Positions 61,701 through 64,000 of a DNA stretch of 64,000 nt are shown in pieces; positions within the stretch are counted from its first letter, which is position 1; every line of letters begins with the position of its first letter. The notes below the pieces were generated by a model. It saw nothing but the letters and a program-made list of their open reading frames with translations, was not told the DNA's origin and made no database searches. The stretch is from positions 62,001 to 126,000 of the forward strand of contig NZ_LSIF01000025.1 of the NCBI RefSeq assembly GCF_001556105.1, given 5' to 3'. The position numbers and the translations under genes were made by a program. Source of the DNA: Pseudoxanthomonas mexicana (lineage in GTDB: Bacteria; Pseudomonadota; Gammaproteobacteria; Xanthomonadales; Xanthomonadaceae).

Positions 61701-63239
61701 GCCCCCGCGCTGCCCGACCGCGTGGTGCTGGCGCCGGTGACCGCAGGACCGCTCAGTCTGCAGGCCGATGGCACCGTCGACGTCGCCGCCGGCACGCCGC
61801 GCGGCACGTACACGCTGGTCTACACGTTGTGCGATGCGCTGACGCCCGGTCATTGCGACAGCGCGACGGTCACCGTCGTCGTGCTCGCCACCACGCTCGC
61901 CGTCGCCGACGACGCTGCGCAGACGCCGCAGGGCGAACCACTGGTGGTGGCGGTGCTCGCCAACGACACCTTTGCCGGTGCGGTACCGGATCCCGCCCGG
62001 GTGAACGTGCAGGTATCCCGGGCACCTTCCAACGGGACCGTCGTCGTGCAGCCCGGCGGCCGCCTGCGCTACACGCCCGCGCAGTACTACAGCGGCCAGG
62101 ACAGCTTCCAGTACATGGTGTGCGAAATCGCCACGCCGGAGAACTGCGCGACGGCGACGGTCATCGTCACCGTGCTGCCGAACACGGTGATGGCGCTGGA
62201 CGACCAGGAGCGCACGCGCACCCGCACCACCGTCATCGCCGTCCTGGACAACGACACCGTCAGCCATGCGCCATTGAATCCGGCCTCGCTGTCGGTGGTG
62301 CGCGCGCCCGCCCACGGCGAAGCCACCTGCGCACAGGGCACGTGCACGTATGTGGCCGCCACCGGCTTCAGCGGACAGGACCGCTTCGGCTATCGCGTCT
62401 GCGACGTGTCGGTGCCGAATGCGGTCTGCGCGGAAGCCGACGTCGTGATCGACGTGGAGGCCGCGCCCGCCGTGCTGCGCGTGGCCAAGCGCGCGGCGCA
62501 GCGCACGGCCAAGGTCGGCGACATCGTCCGCTACACGATCGTCATCGACAACGTCGGCGAGGTCGACGCGCGGCAGGTGTCGCTGGTCGACAGCCTGCCG
62601 CCCGGGTTCGCCGTCGTCTCGGGCTCGATCCAGGTCGGCGACGCCGACGCCAGCGGCGCGCCTTCGATCGCGCGGCCGTTGCGCATCGACGCACTCGACA
62701 TCCCGGTCGGTCAACGCGCCACCGTCAGCTACGCGTTGCGCGTCGGTGCCGGCGTCGGTCCCGGCGTGCATACCAACCGCGCGGTGATGCGCGAGGCCGA
62801 TGGCGCGACGATCAGCAACGAAGCCACGGCCGACGTGCAGGTGGTCGGCGATCCGCTGCTGGACGACAGCCTGATCATCGGTACCGTCTTCCACGACGTC
62901 GATGGCGATGGCACGCAGGACCCCGGCGAACGCGGCCTCGCCGGGGTGCGCGTGGTGTCGGTCGAAGGCCTGGTCACCGAAACCGATCCGCACGGCCGCT
63001 TCCACATCACCGGCATCAGCGGCGGCCGCTGGGCGCGCGGGCGCAACTTCCTGCTGAAGGTGGACGTCGCCACCCTGCCCGCGGGCGCGCGCTTCACCAC
63101 CGAGAACCCGCGCGTGCTGCGCATCACCCCCGGCGTGCCGGTGCGCTTCGACTTCGGCGTACAGGCACCGCTGCCACCCCCACGGGAGGCGCCGTCCGGT
63201 GGCGCCGCCTGTCCCGACGGCCAATGCGGAGGGCCCTGA
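52710..63239 (+). CDS. Giant secreted repeat protein (DUF11, 32 Ig-like modules, SdrD-like domain)
   Basis: 3509 residues from ATG 52710, which has GAGGT upstream; ATG 52680 is also open. The signal peptide is cleaved after SMA (residue 34). The mature start QTYPGSLGNTATVAPPGG is the end of a DUF11 module, followed by one complete DUF11 (about 63-185). From about 206 to 3250 come 32 modules of 85-95 residues, each with NVLxND, a GP-LTI-DGT strand pair and Y.xCE..NP.NCD with a Cys pair. They resemble bacterial Ig-like (Big_9) domains. A DUF11-like domain (about 3253) and an SdrD B-like segment (GTVFHDVDGDGTQDPGERG, about 3388) close it. There is no cell-wall anchor. Likely a surface or secreted adhesin. 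Confidence 0.85.
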   Translation: MDDTAATPARAALHRLLCGMVVGGVLAVATPSMAQTYPGSLGNTATVAPPGGVTDPDTGNNTNTDTNALSAVAALSVQKTVTSGATAGTGAAVSYRIDVANAGPSAALGATLSDIVPPQLTSVAWTCAASPGSSCGTASGSGNVALTINLAASGSLVLQVTGVAPTLTPATIGANTATITPPPGTTDPVPGDNTATTPTVPVIPRTLLAFADSAGPVDGTPGQPNVINVLANDTLNGVVVTAGQVVLTSTATAPLTINTNGAVDVAPGTPTGTYTGNYQICEAVNPGNCATAQVTVVVNASATVDAVDDVLPPRASGTAGSAFNVLANDTLNGSPVAGLVTLTAANAGPLLIAVDGSATVAPGTPAGVYSANYQICESALPTNCDSASASVRVLAALVAADDATGPVNGSTGAVSIANVLDNDSAGGSTPAALGVVTLAGSSTAQIVFNADGSITVPPGTAAGTYNAAYTLCYVDAPTVCDSATVQLAVVTPGALVANPDSYAGVNGSAGAANVGNVLGNDTLNGAGISAGQVVLTPTNAGPVTIGTDGVVAVAAGTPAGTYTPGYQICETAVPDNCATTTATVVVATMAASPDALGPVLPGTLAGNVLANDFVDGAPAAAATATVVQTGGTPGFTISTDGSITIAAGTPAGSLTGGYQACQIAVPSICDTATVSIIVAAGTLITADDTFGPVNGATGGAATGNVLANDTLNGALVGAGQVVLTPGNAGPVTIATDGSVSIAVNTSAGTYTAGYQLCEVLNPANCDSAQVTVSVTTLVAVADTLGPVNGDTGGVAGNVLTNDRLDGAPLNPTDVVLTPSNSGPLTIGADGTVHVATGTAAGTYVASYQICQAASPTVCSGTDASVIVIVNAALNAVDDAFGPLDGNTGSANLGNVLANDTTDGAAIAPGSVTLISNATAPITIAADGTVSVPAGTAAGLYGGSYQICETANPANCDVATLTVNVRVAAALAANDDGPLLVNGATGTANAGNVLGNDTVNGAAIVPGSIIVISAASAPVTIAADGTISVAANATPGTYLAGYRICETAAPDNCDSAIVTLQVASMGAIDDTLGPAPPGGAAGNVLANDIVDGLPATSTTATVTQTGGAPGFTLAPDGSVTIAPGTPAGTLTGSYRACQIAQPTICGIATVSVIVSAATLAANDDALGPINGVTGGTVAGNVLANDTRDGAAVVAGQVVLTPTNAGPITIAADGSVSVAAGTPAGSYIAGYQLCEVLNPGNCDAAQVVIAVTTLMANDDALGPVNGGLGGVAGNVLTNDRLDGAPFAATAVLLTPSNNGPLTIGADGTVVLAAGTAAGTYTASYQICQAAQPSVCDGASVSVAVTVTAVLNAVDDLLGPVDGMTGNANAGNVLANDTLDGLALAPGSVTLVSSSSAPLVVAADGTVSVPAGTAAGVYSGNYRICETAHPGNCDTAVLSVVVSSLVANDDTIGPAAPGASAGNVLANDLVDGVPATSATVTLTQTGGAPGFTLAADGSVTIAPNTPAGTLTGGYRACQVAQPSICDTTTISITVSAGTLAANDDTLGPVNGVAGGAVAGNVLGNDTLDGNVVLAGQVVLTPVSAGPVTIAADGSVTLAAGTAAGAYVASYQLCEAVNPGNCATAQVTVAVTTLVADDDALGPVNGSLGGVAGNVLTNDRLNGAPFATSAVVLTPANSGPLTIGTDGTVTVAPGTAAGTYTAGYQICEASQPTICDGASVAVTVAGNAAINAVDDAFGPADGTTGNSNLGNVLANDTRDGVTVTTGTVTLTSTASAPLSISPAGVVAIAPNTAAGVYSGSYQICETANPTNCDGASITVVVSSLAANDDTLGPVLPGGPAGNVLANDVVDGVPATPATVVLTQTGGAPGFILAADGGVTVAPNTPAGTLTGGYRICQVAQPTFCDTATVSVTVGVGTLAANHDALGPVDGVIGGTVSGNVLANDTLNGSAVSAGQVVLTPINAGPVSIASDGSVSLAPTTAAGSYLAGYQLCETLNPTHCATAQVTVAVTTLVADDDVLGPVSGNLGGVAGNVLTNDRLNGAPFSAGAVVLTPTTTGPLSIGTDGSVSVAAATPAGTYTASYQICQAALPSVCDGASVSVTVAVNAVINAVDDAFGPVDGATGSTSLGNVLANDTRDGAAIVAGSITLTSTTGAPLTLASDGTLSVPAGTAAGVYSGSYQICDIANPANCDGATLTVVVSSLAANDDALGPVVPGAVAGNVLANDVVNGAPATPATVTLTQTGGAPGFTLAPNGVVTVAPNTPAGTLTGSYQACQVAQPTICDAATISITVSIGTLLANDDTLGPVDGMTGGAVAGNVLANDTLNAAAVGAGQVVLTPAGAGPVTIAPDGSVSIIANTPAGSYIAGYQLCEAVNPANCDTAQVIVVVTTLVADDDALGPVNGGLGGVAGNVLTNDRLDGAPFAAGAVVLTPANSGPLTIAANGTVTVAAGTTAGTYTAGYQICETAWPSICDSATVSVTVVASAAINAVDDVFGPVDGTPGSANLGNVLGNDTVDGAPINIAAFTLASTAAAPLSISPAGVVALSPNAPAGTYTATYTLCDAGDPGNCDTATVTVQVVRVDAQNDSFSLASGTAGGVVGNVLNNDALNGGTPNVVTAFWGGLFDSHLSIEPNGDLRVIAGTPAGTYAGTYTVCVRSAPSICDTATVTVTVASGPSTLAAANDTGSVDGRSGGVAVANVLANDTLAGTAPTTAQVVLSVVTPPANAGIVLDLASGAVTVAAGTPAGNYALRYRACEQAEPANCVEALAIIAVTAAAIDALDDAAGPVDAGTLSVLNVLANDTLAGAPLVAGQVSVSVVTASPALILHADGRVDVVAGTSAGSYSATYRICEVLNPANCDQATVTIGVAVIAIDAIDDTAPAPVASGAGGQAIANVTANDTLGGVAVSLTQVLLTQVSSTHANVQLNVATGAVTVAPRTPGGTHTLVYRLCERLNVGNCDEATVTVTVALPSLDAVDDAPAPVPGGNAVQDIVNVLTNDLYDGAPALPDRVVLAPVTAGPLSLQADGTVDVAAGTPRGTYTLVYTLCDALTPGHCDSATVTVVVLATTLAVADDAAQTPQGEPLVVAVLANDTFAGAVPDPARVNVQVSRAPSNGTVVVQPGGRLRYTPAQYYSGQDSFQYMVCEIATPENCATATVIVTVLPNTVMALDDQERTRTRTTVIAVLDNDTVSHAPLNPASLSVVRAPAHGEATCAQGTCTYVAATGFSGQDRFGYRVCDVSVPNAVCAEADVVIDVEAAPAVLRVAKRAAQRTAKVGDIVRYTIVIDNVGEVDARQVSLVDSLPPGFAVVSGSIQVGDADASGAPSIARPLRIDALDIPVGQRATVSYALRVGAGVGPGVHTNRAVMREADGATISNEATADVQVVGDPLLDDSLIIGTVFHDVDGDGTQDPGERGLAGVRVVSVEGLVTETDPHGRFHITGISGGRWARGRNFLLKVDVATLPAGARFTTENPRVLRITPGVPVRFDFGVQAPLPPPREAPSGGAACPDGQCGGP
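54474..60432 (+). repeat. Higher-order D-A-B-C repeat of Ig-like modules
   Basis: Modules 5-25 of the giant protein fall into four types that recur in order. D starts near 54474, 55898, 57026, 58162 and 59300, with TQTGGAPGF and no Asn-Gly loop. A carries AGQVVLTP.NAGPVTI. B carries NVLTNDRL-GAPF. C carries INAVDD-FGP. The unit is about 1135 bases. The first unit has one extra C-like module at 55610. Modules outside this range are more diverged. Confidence 0.8.
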
Positions 63240-63241
63240 CC

Positions 63242-64000
63242 ATGCGCGCCTCTCCGTTGATGATCGCCATCGGCCTTGCGCTGCTGCTGCACGCCGCCAA
63301 TGCCGATGCGCAGCCGGTGCAGCCGCCTACCGCTGCGCCGATCAGCGCCGCACCCATCGCCACCGATCCTGCGTTCGAAGGGCCGGCCGGCAGCCTGGGG
63401 CGTTTCGTCGTCGACCTGCCGCAGGGAGGCACGCTGTGGGCCATCGAAGACCCCGTGCTGGGCGAACCGGTACTCAACGTGCAGGCCGCATCGATGGTGC
63501 CGTTCGAGGCTGGCCGCATCGCCCGGCCGGTGCGCTTCCACGGCTACAGCAACTACGCCGCGTTCTATGAGCGTCTGGAGGTGCGGGTATACCGCGGCAC
63601 CGACGTCGACCGCGTGCGCCCCATCGCCACGTTCGACCTGCCGGTGGGCGCGGTAACGCAGGCGCAGTGGGACGGCGCGCTGCCGGACGGACTGCGCCTG
63701 CAGGTCGGTGACAGCCTGCAGTATGTCGCGCGCGCGCATGCCGCCGACGGCAGCTTCGACGAAACCGCCGCGCAGTCGATCCAGCTGGTGACGCCGGCCG
63801 ACCACGCGCGTGGCGTGCAGGTGCTGCGCGACCAGTTGCAGCGCGAGCGCAGCGAGACGGTCGACACCATGCGCGCCGAATCGCTGCAGGTCAGCGACAG
63901 CATTTACGGGACCAGCAACCTGCGCCTGCGCAACATCCCGGTGTACGGCTCGCGTGTGCGCATCCTCGGCCAGCAGATCCCGTCCACCATGCAGGTGACC
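63242..64000 (+). CDS. Secreted/outer-membrane protein, partial (third gene of the surface operon)
   Basis: The first 253 residues are present; the rest lies beyond the window. A signal peptide (MRASPLMIAIGLALLLHAAN, then ADAQ) is followed by a proline-rich spacer and beta-rich sequence (LGRFVVDLPQGGTLWAIEDP, RPVRFHGYSNYAAFYERLEV, YRGTDVDRVRPIATFDLPVG). Near the edge are IPVYGSRVRILGQQIP segments that suggest more beta structure. It starts 2 bases after the giant gene stop, so the three genes form one operon. It might be the outer-membrane or anchoring partner; I cannot assign a family. Confidence 0.7.
   Translation, partial: MRASPLMIAIGLALLLHAANADAQPVQPPTAAPISAAPIATDPAFEGPAGSLGRFVVDLPQGGTLWAIEDPVLGEPVLNVQAASMVPFEAGRIARPVRFHGYSNYAAFYERLEVRVYRGTDVDRVRPIATFDLPVGAVTQAQWDGALPDGLRLQVGDSLQYVARAHAADGSFDETAAQSIQLVTPADHARGVQVLRDQLQRERSETVDTMRAESLQVSDSIYGTSNLRLRNIPVYGSRVRILGQQIPSTMQVT

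Noticed and set aside
53330..62460. CRISPR-like repetition
   Set aside because: Repeats are about 285 bases long, coding and diverged, with no short spacers.

Overview
This high-GC window looks like the chromosome of a Xanthomonadales gammaproteobacterium (Pseudoxanthomonas, Stenotrophomonas, Lysobacter or a relative). I base that on composition, on the czc-type metal genes beside lipid A modification genes, and on the exonuclease-ligase-Lhr-PdeM operon. No rRNA gene fixes the identity, so this is an inference. I see no tRNA, rRNA or CRISPR.

Bases 1-5510 carry the tail of a Tn7-like transposon: tnsA-tnsB-tnsC-tniQ run leftward with overlapping starts and stops, and tniQ leaves the window. 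A 30-codon leader ORF with a perfect AGGAGG site overlaps the tnsA start. Opposite it lie promoter-like boxes and a strong terminator that could produce a short antisense RNA. An orphan gene and spaced GTCACAG repeats (probable transposase-binding sites) lie toward the right end. A broken ABC transporter fragment follows.

Bases 6100-8763 hold a four-gene operon: two Roadblock proteins, an unknown protein and a small GTPase. Bases 8941-28889 are a heavy-metal island. A leftward czcC-czcB-czcA operon continues into hupE-like, membrane-anchor, small periplasmic and MFS genes. A P1B-4 type ATPase follows, then a rightward czcC-czcB-czcA-czcD set. Three small CzcI-like periplasmic proteins of almost equal length sit among them.

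Bases 28882-35871 form a lipid A remodelling cluster: phosphoethanolamine transferase, diacylglycerol kinase, ArnT-like transferase, PAP2 phosphatase, GT2 transferase and LAB_N protein. Bases 35919-41049 contain a DsbA-like protein, an unusual CDF exporter, a czcA remnant under a MerR-type promoter, merR, an MFS gene, an ArsR-rhodanese fusion with a perfect operator-like palindrome, OsmC and an IS5-family remnant.

Bases 41097-43913 encode a lectin-fused di-haem oxidoreductase. Bases 44139-49822 hold the ligase-associated DNA repair operon. Bases 49877-64000 hold an XRE regulator divergent from a secreted-protein operon: a 710-residue protein, a 3509-residue protein of 32 Ig-like modules, and a partial third protein. 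The most striking observation is that one DUF11 module is split between the first two proteins: the last strand missing from protein one is the mature N-terminus of protein two.
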